Of a stretch of DNA of 56,346 nt, positions 33,640-42,773 are shown piece by piece (the first letter of the stretch is position 1; each line of letters begins with the position of its first letter). The position numbers and the translations under genes were made by a program. The notes under the pieces are model-generated. The model worked only from the letters and a program-made list of their open reading frames with translations, searched no databases and was not told the origin of the DNA. The DNA lies in contig CAZUGU010000005.1 in the NCBI GenBank assembly GCA_964620485.1, forward strand, positions 1-56,346. Direction: 5' to 3'. This stretch comes from CAZTUH01 sp964620485. Its GTDB lineage: Bacteria; Pseudomonadota; Gammaproteobacteria; Burkholderiales; Burkholderiaceae_B.

Positions 33640-34653
33640 ATGAAATTAGTATTTATGAGAATATGGACATTTATATTAATTTTTTCAGTAGTATTTTTGA
33701 TATTCTCATTTACATCTTACGCAACCAAATATCAAACGTGTGAGATAAAACAACCAATTAAATTTGGTGGTATGAATTGGGAATCAAATCTTATTATTGT
33801 AGATATTGAGCGATTCATTATTGAAAAAGGTTACGGATGCCAAACTGAAATAATTCCAACAGAACCTTTACTTGCTTTAACTGCACTTATTCGGGGAGAC
33901 CTAGATGTTAATTCAGAAATTTGGTTAAACAGTATGAAGGATGTTTGGGAACATGCTGAAAAAACTGGAAAAGTAAAACGAATTGGAGATGTTTATATAG
34001 GAGGTGAAAGCTGGTTTATTCCCAGTTATACATCAAAACTTTTGCCTGAATTAAAATCAGCTTCTGATTTATCGAAGTTTAAAGAAAAATTTGAAGATTC
34101 TGAAGAACCAGGAAAGGGTCGTTTTTATGGCTGTCCTGCTGGATGGGGCTGTGAAATTGTTTGTAAAAATTTATTCCATGCCTTAGGCTTAAATGATACA
34201 TTTTTATTATATCCACCAGGTGCTGGTGTTGCACAAAAAGCTGCTATAACTTCTTCTTATAAAAGAAAAAAGAACATTGCTTTTGTATATTGGTTCCCAA
34301 CTTCGCTAGTTAGCACACTTAATCTTGTAAAACTTGATTTACCAGAATATGATGCAGAGAAATATCAATGTTTATTATCACAACATTGTGTAAATCCACA
34401 AGCCAGTGGCTATCCAGAAAATCCAGTATTTACAGCTGTAAATACTGGATTTTCTGATAGAGCACCCCAATTAACTTACTTTCTTTCTAAAGTAGCAATT
34501 CCTTTAAAAACCATTGAAGAAATTCTAATTCATATGGAAAAAACACATAATGACATTAATAGCGTGACAAAATGGTTTTTAAGAGAAAATTTTCAAATTT
34601 GGAGTCAATGGGTTCCATCTGAAATAGCAATACAAGTTCAGTATGCTTTATGA
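33640..34653 (+). CDS. proX: Glycine betaine/proline-type ABC transporter substrate-binding protein (ProX-like)
   Basis: Periplasmic receptor for betaine, proline or similar osmoprotectants. The 337-residue protein has a clear signal peptide (hydrophobic about 9-28, cleavage near SYA) and no lipobox. The mature part shows FGGMNWESNLIIVDIERF, EIIPTEPLLALTALIRGDLDVNSEIWLNS and AFVYWFPTSLV, where aromatic residues that could form the quaternary-ammonium cage (W, Y, W) are visible. GGAGG lies seven bases before the ATG. It is first in a three-gene operon with proW and proV. The exact substrate cannot be fixed from sequence. A 42-bp perfect palindrome lies in the coding sequence at 34415-34456. 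Confidence 0.92.
   Translation: MKLVFMRIWTFILIFSVVFLIFSFTSYATKYQTCEIKQPIKFGGMNWESNLIIVDIERFIIEKGYGCQTEIIPTEPLLALTALIRGDLDVNSEIWLNSMKDVWEHAEKTGKVKRIGDVYIGGESWFIPSYTSKLLPELKSASDLSKFKEKFEDSEEPGKGRFYGCPAGWGCEIVCKNLFHALGLNDTFLLYPPGAGVAQKAAITSSYKRKKNIAFVYWFPTSLVSTLNLVKLDLPEYDAEKYQCLLSQHCVNPQASGYPENPVFTAVNTGFSDRAPQLTYFLSKVAIPLKTIEEILIHMEKTHNDINSVTKWFLRENFQIWSQWVPSEIAIQVQYAL
34415..34456. repeat. 42-bp perfect palindrome inside proX
   Basis: The 21 bases ending ...TATTTACAG are followed, without spacer, by their exact complement CTGTAAATA.... It spans codons for PENPVFTAVNTGFSD, which reads like ordinary ProX sequence. It is the longest perfect palindrome I found in the window. Confidence 0.92.
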
Positions 34654-34817
34654 ATTGTATTATTTGTCGAAATGTTAGTTTGTCTGAATTTCTATGCTCA
34701 ATTTAAAATGTCAATATATTTTCTTAAATTTTACTATCTTTAATTTAATTAAAAACGACTCTGACTAATAAATTTGTCTCAAAAACTCAACCTAAACATT
34801 TGATATGGAATATTATT

Positions 34818-35669
34818 ATGTTTCCTGAAATTATTCCAATACATATTATACAAAAATCTATTGATAATTATATAGAAAATATTGTTACAAACCATGCTGA
34901 TAAATTGGATACTTTATCTCAACCTATATTAAAGATACTTCTATATTTGGAGCATCTTATATGTTTATCGCCTTGGTGGTTTGTTATTATCTTTACAATG
35001 ATAGTTGCTTGGTTTGCAAGTCATCAGATTAAATTAAGTATTACCATGGGTATTTTATTATGCATTATTGGTTTTTTAGGACTATGGGATGCAAGTATGC
35101 AAACATTAACTCTAATGATCATTATCATAGTATTGTTAGCTTTGATTGGAATTCCTTTAGGAATATTGATGGCACGTATAAAATGGCTACGTACAATTAT
35201 GTTGCCCATTTTAGACATTATGCAAACTATGCCAAGTTTTGTATATTTAATTCCTGTAGTAATGTTATTTGGCTTAGGAAAGATTCCAGCAATTATCGCA
35301 ACTATAATCTATTCAGTACCTCCTTTAATTCGACTAACTGATTTAGGCATACGATTAGTAGATAATGAAGTATTAGAGGCTGCTAAGGCATTCGGTGCTA
35401 ACGCTACTCAGCAATTATTTGGCGTACAATTACCACTAGCTTTACCAAGTATTATGGCTGGTCTCAATCAAAGCACAATGATGGCTCTTTCAATGGTAGT
35501 GGTCGCTTCTATGATTGGTACTCGTGGTTTAGGATATGAAGTCTTATTGGGACTTAATCGTCAAGAAGCAGGACGAGGTTTATTAGCCGGCCTAGCAATT
35601 GCCATTTTAGCAATGTTATTTGATCGTATTACTCAATCGTATGGAAAGCGTATACATCGAGAGGTTTAA
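34818..35669 (+). CDS. proW: Glycine betaine/proline ABC transporter permease (ProW-like)
   Basis: Membrane channel of the osmoprotectant importer. I prefer the ATG at 34818 (283 residues); a TTG at 34800 would add six residues. The N-terminus is cytosolic or amphipathic, followed by six or so transmembrane segments starting near WWFVIIFTMIVAWF. The permease EAA loop is visible as LEAAKAFGANATQQLFGVQLPLALPSIMAG, matching the site that docks on ProV. The C-terminus is GLNRQEAGRGLLAGLAIAILAMLFDRI, typical for ProW/OpuAB. It ends three bases before proV, indicating translational coupling. Confidence 0.92.
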   Translation: MFPEIIPIHIIQKSIDNYIENIVTNHADKLDTLSQPILKILLYLEHLICLSPWWFVIIFTMIVAWFASHQIKLSITMGILLCIIGFLGLWDASMQTLTLMIIIIVLLALIGIPLGILMARIKWLRTIMLPILDIMQTMPSFVYLIPVVMLFGLGKIPAIIATIIYSVPPLIRLTDLGIRLVDNEVLEAAKAFGANATQQLFGVQLPLALPSIMAGLNQSTMMALSMVVVASMIGTRGLGYEVLLGLNRQEAGRGLLAGLAIAILAMLFDRITQSYGKRIHREV

Positions 35670-35672
35670 AAT

Positions 35673-36857
35673 ATGGCAAAAATTGAAGTTAAGAATATTT
35701 TTAAAATTTTTGGTTCTCGACCTAAAAAATGGTTACCTCGTGTGCAAGATGGTTTAGATAAAGAAGATTTATTATCTCTTAGTGGCCATATTTTAGCCTT
35801 GCGTAATATTAGTTTATCTATTGAAGAGGGTATTATTTATGTCATTATGGGTTTATCTGGATCAGGAAAATCAACTTTAATACGTCATTTTAATCGCTTG
35901 TTAGAACCTAGTTCTGGGAAAATTTTTATTAATGATCTAGATATAACGAACCAAAATATAAGTACATTAGAAAAATTTAGACAAAAAACAGTAAGTATGG
36001 TATTTCAGAAATTTGCGTTATTTCCACATCATACAATATTAGAAAATGTTGCTTATGGTTTAAAAATACAAGGAATTTGTAAATCTGAAAGAGAAAACCG
36101 AGCGCGATATTGGTTAAATCAGGTTAATTTATCTAGTTTTGAGAATCAGTTTCCCAATCAGTTATCTGGCGGAATGCAACAAAGGGTTGGTTTAGCACGT
36201 GCATTGGCATCAGATACTGAAATTTTACTAATGGATGAGGCGTTTTCTGCTTTAGATCCATTAATGAGACGAGAGATGCAAGACCATCTATTAAACTTAC
36301 AAGTTAAATTAAACAAAACTATTATATTTATTACACATGATTTAGATGAAGCACTCCGACTTGGTAATCGTATTGCAATATTAAAACACGGTGAATTAAT
36401 TCAAGAAGGAACACCTGAAGATATTCTTTTAACACCTGTAAATAATTATGTACAAGCTTTTTTGCAGGATGTTAATTCCACCAGAGTTTTAAACGCGGCA
36501 CATGCTGTTAATCAACCTCGTTTAACACTAACTATGCGCTCTCGTCCTAAACATGCTCTGGATCGTATGCATGTTTTCAAATATGACTATGCACCAGTAT
36601 TAGATGGTAAACGTCTTGCTGGTGTTTTAACTGCAAAAGGTGCTGAATGCGCTATTAATAAAAGATCACGTGATATATCACATTTTGTTGAAGAATTAGC
36701 ATCTGTGCCATCTACTGCTGGCTTAGGAAAGGTTATAACGTATTTAATACATAGTGATCAGCCATTTGCAGTAACTGGTGATGGTAATGAATTTATTGGA
36801 ATGTTATCAAGAAAAAAAGTATTAGAACTTGCAAATCCAATATTAGGTGAATTTTAA
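35673..36857 (+). CDS. proV: Glycine betaine/proline ABC transporter ATP-binding protein (ProV-like)
   Basis: ATPase of the osmoprotectant importer. In 394 residues the ABC domain shows Walker A GLSGSGKST (about 66-74), the Q-loop FQKFALFPHHT, the signature LSGGMQQRVGLARALA, Walker B ILLMDEAFSALDP and the H-loop FITHDLDEA. The C-terminal part (about 285-394) is the CBS regulatory region that senses ionic strength in OpuA-type systems; it appears intact (YAPVLDGKRLAGVLTAKGAE, PFAVTGDGNEFIGMLSRKKVLEL). So regulation of transport by salt may persist. Last gene of the operon. Confidence 0.95.
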   Translation: MAKIEVKNIFKIFGSRPKKWLPRVQDGLDKEDLLSLSGHILALRNISLSIEEGIIYVIMGLSGSGKSTLIRHFNRLLEPSSGKIFINDLDITNQNISTLEKFRQKTVSMVFQKFALFPHHTILENVAYGLKIQGICKSERENRARYWLNQVNLSSFENQFPNQLSGGMQQRVGLARALASDTEILLMDEAFSALDPLMRREMQDHLLNLQVKLNKTIIFITHDLDEALRLGNRIAILKHGELIQEGTPEDILLTPVNNYVQAFLQDVNSTRVLNAAHAVNQPRLTLTMRSRPKHALDRMHVFKYDYAPVLDGKRLAGVLTAKGAECAINKRSRDISHFVEELASVPSTAGLGKVITYLIHSDQPFAVTGDGNEFIGMLSRKKVLELANPILGEF

Positions 36858-38323
36858 TAATAATATTAGGTCTGATTCAATCATTTTTTGACTATAAAAT
36901 TTTGATAGTAAAAAATATTTAAACAATGAAATAGTTTTATATTAATTAATATGTAAGAATTAAATAGAATTTAATTCTAGTAAAATGAAAGTAAGATAAA
37001 AATAATCAATATATTACCATTCTACTAAGAATTTTTTATTAAAATTCTTAGTAGAATGTATTGGATAAAAAATCTAATCATATAAGATACATCATATTTT
37101 TGTAGATTCTACAATAATTCATAATAACTTTAGTATGAATTAAATTTCAATATTTAGAAATAGAATCATCACTAACTAAAAAGAGAAATTTGAACTGAAT
37201 TAATTAGTTTTTAATATTTACAGCAAGTATCATAAAATAATCAGCGATTTATTAACCAAAATACTATTATGATAATATCTTAAAATATTTCATTTTTTCC
37301 GATAAGAATTTTTCCAAAGAAGATCTAACCAGGCTAAAATTATTAGAAAAATTTTTTTATTCTTACTTTGTCATATCATCTTGAATTTTAATTTTTTCAT
37401 CAATTAGATTGTTTAGATTAAATTATTTATATATCTCACTGATTTATAATCAAGTTTCTTTCTTCATTGATCATTGGATAGGAAATGAAATTCTTATAAA
37501 ATTCAGTATGTTACCAAAATTTTATCTATCTAAAAAAAGGGTATTTATTATTAATATTTTTTACAATTTTGATTAGTCCCAAATTACTTCTTCCTATGAA
37601 AAGTAGAATAAATAATAAATCTATTTTAAATACATTTTCTTTTAGTTATTATTATTTCTATTTCTTTAATTTTTAAATCTAATTTAAATGGAATGATAGT
37701 GCATAGTTAGATAATAAATTTGTATTTTCATGGAATCACGAATGATTTTGAATTAATAATTTCACTTTAACTATTTTCAATTTAAATTATTTATTTCATT
37801 TTTTAAATTTGATCTAGATTCAGAAAATTTCTTTTATCTATTTAACATTTTTTCTAAAAAATAATTTAGATCTATAAAAAATAAGAATAAGTGAATTTTT
37901 AATATTTTTTATTTTTGCCTAATTTTTAATATTAATTAATACTAACTGATAGATAAATCTATCTAAGTTAATAAACCATATTTTTCGATTTCAAAAATAG
38001 ACAATAGCTTAGACAAAATAATCTATCGTTTATTTTTCATCTCATATACTCATTTTAGAAAAATATTCCATGATAACTAAAAAAATTAAACAGAGGCTAT
38101 TTATTAAAAGATAAATCGAAATATTATTTATAATATTATCTATATAGGAAAATATCTATATAATTTAAATTAATCCAAATGAAATTCAAATGTCAATTAT
38201 TTATGAAAATTAAAGATAAAAATAGATAGATATCAACTGATTCAGTATACCCATTTACACTGATTTAACTGATGGATATATTATTTAGTTTCTAAAAAAG
38301 TATTAACAAATTATTCTATTCTC
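36858..38323. other. 1.47-kb non-coding region between proV and leuS
   Basis: Extremely AT-rich, with stops in all frames. Relatives often have dapB and bamE upstream of leuS; I could not read any trace of them. The only structured element is the hairpin at 37018-37058. Promoter elements for leuS are presumably near the right edge but none stands out. Confidence 0.55.
37018..37058 (+). terminator. Hairpin downstream of proV
   Basis: A perfect 18-bp stem (CATTCTACTAAGAATTTT and its complement) with loop TTATT, about 160 bases after the proV stop. Could end the proXWV transcript, although it is far away and lacks a T run. Confidence 0.5.
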
Positions 38324-40996
38324 ATGCAAGATTATTATAAACCTAATTTCATTGAATCAATTGTTCGACAATACTGGAAATCTCAGAATATTTATTCTGC
38401 AACAGAAGATGTAAAAAACCTTGATGGTTCTGATAAACCAAAATTTTATGCTTGTTCAATGCTTCCTTATCCTAGTGGGAAATTGCACATGGGTCATGTC
38501 CGCAACTATGTAATTAACGATATCATAGTACGCAAATTTCGTATGTGCGGATATAATGTTTTAATGCCAATGGGTTGGGATGCATTTGGTATTCCAGCTG
38601 AAAATGCAGCAATAAAATCGAAAATTTCTCCTAAAAGATGGACATATGAAAATATTGTATATATGAAAAACCAAATGCTGAAGTTGGGTCTTGCAATAGA
38701 TTGGAAACGAGAAATATATACTTGTGATCCAAAATATTATAAATGGAGCCAATGGTTATTTTTGAAAATGTTTGAAAAAAATATTGCTTATCGAAAAACT
38801 CAAACCGTAAATTGGGATCCAATAGATAAAACTGTTTTAGCTAACGAACAAGTTATAGATGGACGAGGTTGGCGCTCTGGGGCATTAGTTGAGAAAAGAG
38901 AAATTCCAGGTTACTACTTACGTATAACTTATTATGCTGATAGATTACTAGAGTCAATTCAGAAGCTTTCTCTTGATTGGCCAAAACGCGTATGCATTAT
39001 GCAAAATAACTGGATAGGAAAATCAGAAGGTGTGCGCTTTTATTTTCCTCATTGTATTACAGATACTAATGGTTCACTTATTCAGCATGGCAAGTTATAT
39101 GTATTTACTACACGCATCGATACTATTATGGGCGTAACATTTTGTTCTATTGCACCAGAACATCCATTGGCTATACATGCCGCAATAACAAATCCCAAAT
39201 TAAATGCCTTTATTAATCAATATAATAAAACAAAAAATAAGTCATTAAATGTTGAAAAAATATCCATTGAAAATCTCAATGGTATATCTACAGGATTAAC
39301 AGCAATTCATCCAATTACTGGAAAATCTATTGAAATTTGGGTTAGTAATTATATTCTGATGAATTATGGTGAAGGAGCTGTTATGGCTGTACCAGCTCAT
39401 AATAAGCACGACTTTTCATTTGCTAAGAAGTATAACTTGCCTATCAATCAGGTCATTTCTATGAAAAATAGAAAATATACTACTGATTCTTGGAAAGAAT
39501 GGTATGCCGATAAAGATAATTGCTTTACTATTAATTCAGATCCTTATAATGGATTAACATGTCAAGAAGCTATTAGAAAAATCACCTGTGATTTAGAAAA
39601 AATGGGATTTGGTGAAAAAAAGATTACATGGCGATTACGGGATTGGGGCATTTCAAGACAGCGTTACTGGGGTACGCCAATTCCAATTATTCATTGTAAT
39701 AATTGCGGTTTAGTACCAGTACCTGAAAAAGATTTGCCAGTTATTTTACCAAATCATTTAGTACCAAATGGTACTGGAAATCCATTGGCTAATTGCAAAG
39801 AATTTATAGATTGTTTGTGCCCCAAATGTGGTAAAAAATCTTCGCGTGAAACTGATACAATGGATACATTTGTTGATTCATCATGGTATTTCATGCGTTA
39901 TACTTCACCGAATAATGATCAGGAGATATTTGATAATTGTAATAATTATTGGATGCCAATCGATCAATATATAGGTGGGATTGAACATGCAATATTACAT
40001 TTGCTTTATTCCAGATTTATTACAAAGTTTTTATATGATTTAGGTAAGATAAATTTTGAAGAACCTTTTAAAAATTTAATATGCCAAGGTATGGTATTAA
40101 ATCATATTTATTCAAGAAAGACATTACAAGGTAATATCGAATATTTTGGATCAGACGATATAAAAGATGTAAATTATAATGAAAAAGGAACATTTACTGG
40201 AGCAAAATTAAAAATTGATAATTCATTTGTTAATTATAACGGTATGGGTACTATGTCTAAATCTAAGAATAATGGCATTGATCCCCAAGTTTTAATAAAA
40301 ACTTGGGGCGCTGATACAATTAGATTATTTATTACATTTGCTAATGCTCCAGAAAAATCTTTGGAATGGTCTGAGTCCGGTATAAACGGTTCATATAAAT
40401 TCTTAAACAGACTTTGGGATTTTTGTTACAAATGGCGTGAATCTATCCGATCTAATGTTGACAAAGAGTTAGATTGGTTAGAAATGCCTGATTGCATTAA
40501 AGATTTTCGTCGCACAATTCATACCATTCTTAGAAAGATTAATCTTGATTATAAAAAAGTACAATTTAATACGGTTGTTTCAGCAGCTATGAAATTACTA
40601 AATTCTATTGAAGATATTACATTAATATCTGATTCAATTCATATGATGACTGCATGTACAGAAGCTGTTAGTATTCTTTTACGTATTTTACATCCAATCG
40701 TTCCTCATATTACCTGGCAACTTTGGCGAGATTTGAAGTATATAAATACTTTCGGTGATTTATTAAATGCTTCATGGCCTCAACCAGATGAAAATGCTTT
40801 GATCACTAATGAAATAAAGCTAGTCTTACAAATTAATGGAAAGCGAAAAGGAGAATTATTAATTCCTTATCATGCTAGTGAAGACGATATCAAAGTATTG
40901 ATAAGTTCTGATAAAAAAATTGAAAAATTATTAGGGAAACGTTTACCAAAAAGACTTATTATAGTTTCAAATAAGCTAGTAAATATCGTAATTTGA
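38324..40996 (+). CDS. leuS: Leucyl-tRNA synthetase
   Basis: Charges tRNA-Leu. The 890-residue enzyme has the class I HIGH-type motif PYPSGKLHMGHVRN (HMGH 55-58), the editing CP1 domain including the threonine-rich and GEGAVMAVPAHNKHDFSFA segments, a CNNCG zinc-binding-like motif near residue 460, the DTFVDSSWYF block, the KMSKS loop as MSKSKNNG (about 643-650), and the anticodon-binding and C-terminal domains. No domains are missing. A strong hairpin at 40283-40308 follows the KMSKS codons directly. It heads the leuS-holA-proA run, with the usual lptE absent after it. Confidence 0.97.
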   Translation: MQDYYKPNFIESIVRQYWKSQNIYSATEDVKNLDGSDKPKFYACSMLPYPSGKLHMGHVRNYVINDIIVRKFRMCGYNVLMPMGWDAFGIPAENAAIKSKISPKRWTYENIVYMKNQMLKLGLAIDWKREIYTCDPKYYKWSQWLFLKMFEKNIAYRKTQTVNWDPIDKTVLANEQVIDGRGWRSGALVEKREIPGYYLRITYYADRLLESIQKLSLDWPKRVCIMQNNWIGKSEGVRFYFPHCITDTNGSLIQHGKLYVFTTRIDTIMGVTFCSIAPEHPLAIHAAITNPKLNAFINQYNKTKNKSLNVEKISIENLNGISTGLTAIHPITGKSIEIWVSNYILMNYGEGAVMAVPAHNKHDFSFAKKYNLPINQVISMKNRKYTTDSWKEWYADKDNCFTINSDPYNGLTCQEAIRKITCDLEKMGFGEKKITWRLRDWGISRQRYWGTPIPIIHCNNCGLVPVPEKDLPVILPNHLVPNGTGNPLANCKEFIDCLCPKCGKKSSRETDTMDTFVDSSWYFMRYTSPNNDQEIFDNCNNYWMPIDQYIGGIEHAILHLLYSRFITKFLYDLGKINFEEPFKNLICQGMVLNHIYSRKTLQGNIEYFGSDDIKDVNYNEKGTFTGAKLKIDNSFVNYNGMGTMSKSKNNGIDPQVLIKTWGADTIRLFITFANAPEKSLEWSESGINGSYKFLNRLWDFCYKWRESIRSNVDKELDWLEMPDCIKDFRRTIHTILRKINLDYKKVQFNTVVSAAMKLLNSIEDITLISDSIHMMTACTEAVSILLRILHPIVPHITWQLWRDLKYINTFGDLLNASWPQPDENALITNEIKLVLQINGKRKGELLIPYHASEDDIKVLISSDKKIEKLLGKRLPKRLIIVSNKLVNIVI
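38384..38399. repeat. 7-bp-stem inverted repeat near the leuS start
   Basis: CAGAATA, TT, TATTCTG within the first 26 codons of leuS. Small; noted because of its early position in the message. Confidence 0.45.
40283..40308. repeat. 11-bp-stem hairpin inside leuS
   Basis: CCCCAAGTTTT and its exact complement flank an AATA loop. It encodes DPQVLIKTWG right after the KMSKS loop, a block conserved in all LeuRS. With four consecutive G-C pairs at the base it would be very stable for this genome. Confidence 0.85.
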
Positions 40997-41583
40997 TAAA
41001 ATCGAATGACAGTTGAGAATTTCATTCTTATATATTTCTATCATATATAAATGTATTTAATTAAAAAATATAGCGCTACTACCCTTCAATCTTTATAAAT
41101 AAATTCTGCTAAAAAAGACTCAATTTTTGTAAGAGTCTTGATCAATCTATTCATATGATTTTATTTCAAATCAAGTATGTCTATTTTTTAGAAAAATACA
41201 GGTAATGTTAGAGCAAATCAAAAATATAAAACAAATTATTAACATTTCTCTAAATATTCGAATGGAAACCTAAGCACATTAAATTGAATTCTTAAATTTT
41301 AATTAATTGATAAGAAAAATTAACCTCTAATTAAATGAATCATATTTGCATATTTAAAAAATTTTCTTATGATAAAGTAAGGCATATAAAAAATAAAATT
41401 GGAAAAATATGTATCTATGAAGTTAATTAATTATTAAAAAATTAATATATTATTTATAACTGCATAAAAAGCACAGAATATACTTAATATTAATAAGTAA
41501 ATTTAATTTTATTTAGTTAATATTTAGTTAATTTATTTAATTTCTGTTTTTACAATCAAGTATCGTATCTTTTAACTGCACAT
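40997..41583. other. Spacer between leuS and holA (position of lptE in relatives)
   Basis: The 587-base gap is about the size of lptE, which normally lies between leuS and holA. I cannot read an LptE fragment in any frame, so loss is inferred only from synteny. A 7-bp-stem hairpin (AAGACTC/GAGTCTT, 41115-41139) may end leuS transcripts. Confidence 0.5.
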
Positions 41584-42642
41584 ATGAGATTATTTGATGC
41601 AAAACTTCTTATTAAGAATTTCCAATGTGAAAAAAAAGGAATTGGTTCCCTATATGTTATATCTGGTAATGAAACTTTGTTAGTTAATGAAACAATAGAG
41701 GCTTTACGTTTAATTGCTCAATCATTAGGCTATAATGAACATATTAGTATGATTATAGATGCGCAAAGTGATTGGAGCTTATTAATAAATACTCAACAAA
41801 ATTTTTCTTTATTTAATCGGCATCGCATTTTAGAACTTAGAATTACAGACAAAAAACTGGGCAAACAGGAAAATAAAATCCTAGAAAATTTTTCTGAATT
41901 ATTACCAAAATATTCTCTTAATCCTGATACAGTTGTACTGATTACTTTGCCTAATCTTGAAAAGATGAAGCAAAGTAATCGCTGGATACAAATATTATTA
42001 AATAAAGGATTACTTATTAAGATACCAACTATCCAGCGTAAATACTTATCTGAATGGATATGTCATCGGCTAGCCCAGCAAAACCAGAGTGTAGATTCTG
42101 CCATGTTAGAATGGCTTGCAAATAAAGTTGAAGGTAATTTGCTTGCAGCAAACCAAGAAATCATCAAATTAAGTCTTCTCTATTCAAAGGGAATGATAGA
42201 TCATCAAAATGTTAGAAATACTGTATCAAACGTTGCACATTATGATATATTTGATTTGCGCAATGCAATGCTATCTGGAGATTTTAATCATACTATGAAA
42301 ATACTTTCTGATTTGAAAATCCAAGATAAGAATATTTTGTTTTTGGTTTTTTGGATCATTACTGAAGAAATTTACATATTAGAAAATATGGTTACAATTC
42401 AAAACAGTAATCAATCTATTAAGAATTTATTATACAAATTAAAAATTGATAACAATCATGCACAACTTATATTAAAAGCATTTAATCGTATCTGCCCAAG
42501 TTTTTGGTCAATAGCCCTTCAACATGCTCATGATATTGATTTATTAATTAAAGGATTAAGTATTCCTAATCGTTTAAATAGGCCATGGCATGAAATAACC
42601 AATCTTGTGATTAGCATTACCATCGGGAAAAAAATATTATAG
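41584..42642 (+). CDS. holA: DNA polymerase III delta subunit
   Basis: Clamp-loader subunit that opens the beta ring. The 352-residue protein has the normal three-domain length; recognisable segments are the N-terminal LYVISGNETLLVNETIEALR, the TLPNLEKMKQSNRWIQIL block, LEWLANKVEGNLLAANQEIIKLSLLY and the RNAMLSGDFNHTMKIL region. Identification is helped by synteny (leuS-holA-proA). No Walker motifs, as expected for delta. It works with DnaX, encoded at 15 kb. A compound hairpin lies at 41940-41980. Confidence 0.92.
   Translation: MRLFDAKLLIKNFQCEKKGIGSLYVISGNETLLVNETIEALRLIAQSLGYNEHISMIIDAQSDWSLLINTQQNFSLFNRHRILELRITDKKLGKQENKILENFSELLPKYSLNPDTVVLITLPNLEKMKQSNRWIQILLNKGLLIKIPTIQRKYLSEWICHRLAQQNQSVDSAMLEWLANKVEGNLLAANQEIIKLSLLYSKGMIDHQNVRNTVSNVAHYDIFDLRNAMLSGDFNHTMKILSDLKIQDKNILFLVFWIITEEIYILENMVTIQNSNQSIKNLLYKLKIDNNHAQLILKAFNRICPSFWSIALQHAHDIDLLIKGLSIPNRLNRPWHEITNLVISITIGKKIL
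41940..41980. repeat. Compound hairpin inside holA
   Basis: Outer stem GATTACTTTGC/GCAAAGTAATC (11 bp) encloses an inner stem ATCTT/AAGAT with a GAA loop, separated by a symmetrical three-base internal loop. Encodes TLPNLEKMKQSN, a conserved block. Confidence 0.8.
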
Positions 42643-42773
42643 AATTTTGATATAGGTCTATCTTACACTAATAGAAGATATGTAAATGATAACGTACATA
42701 TGTTATGTTCAAGGGTAAGATTCTAAATTTAAACGAATGCTAATCTAGCGTTTTTAAAAATTGGAGTGATGTC

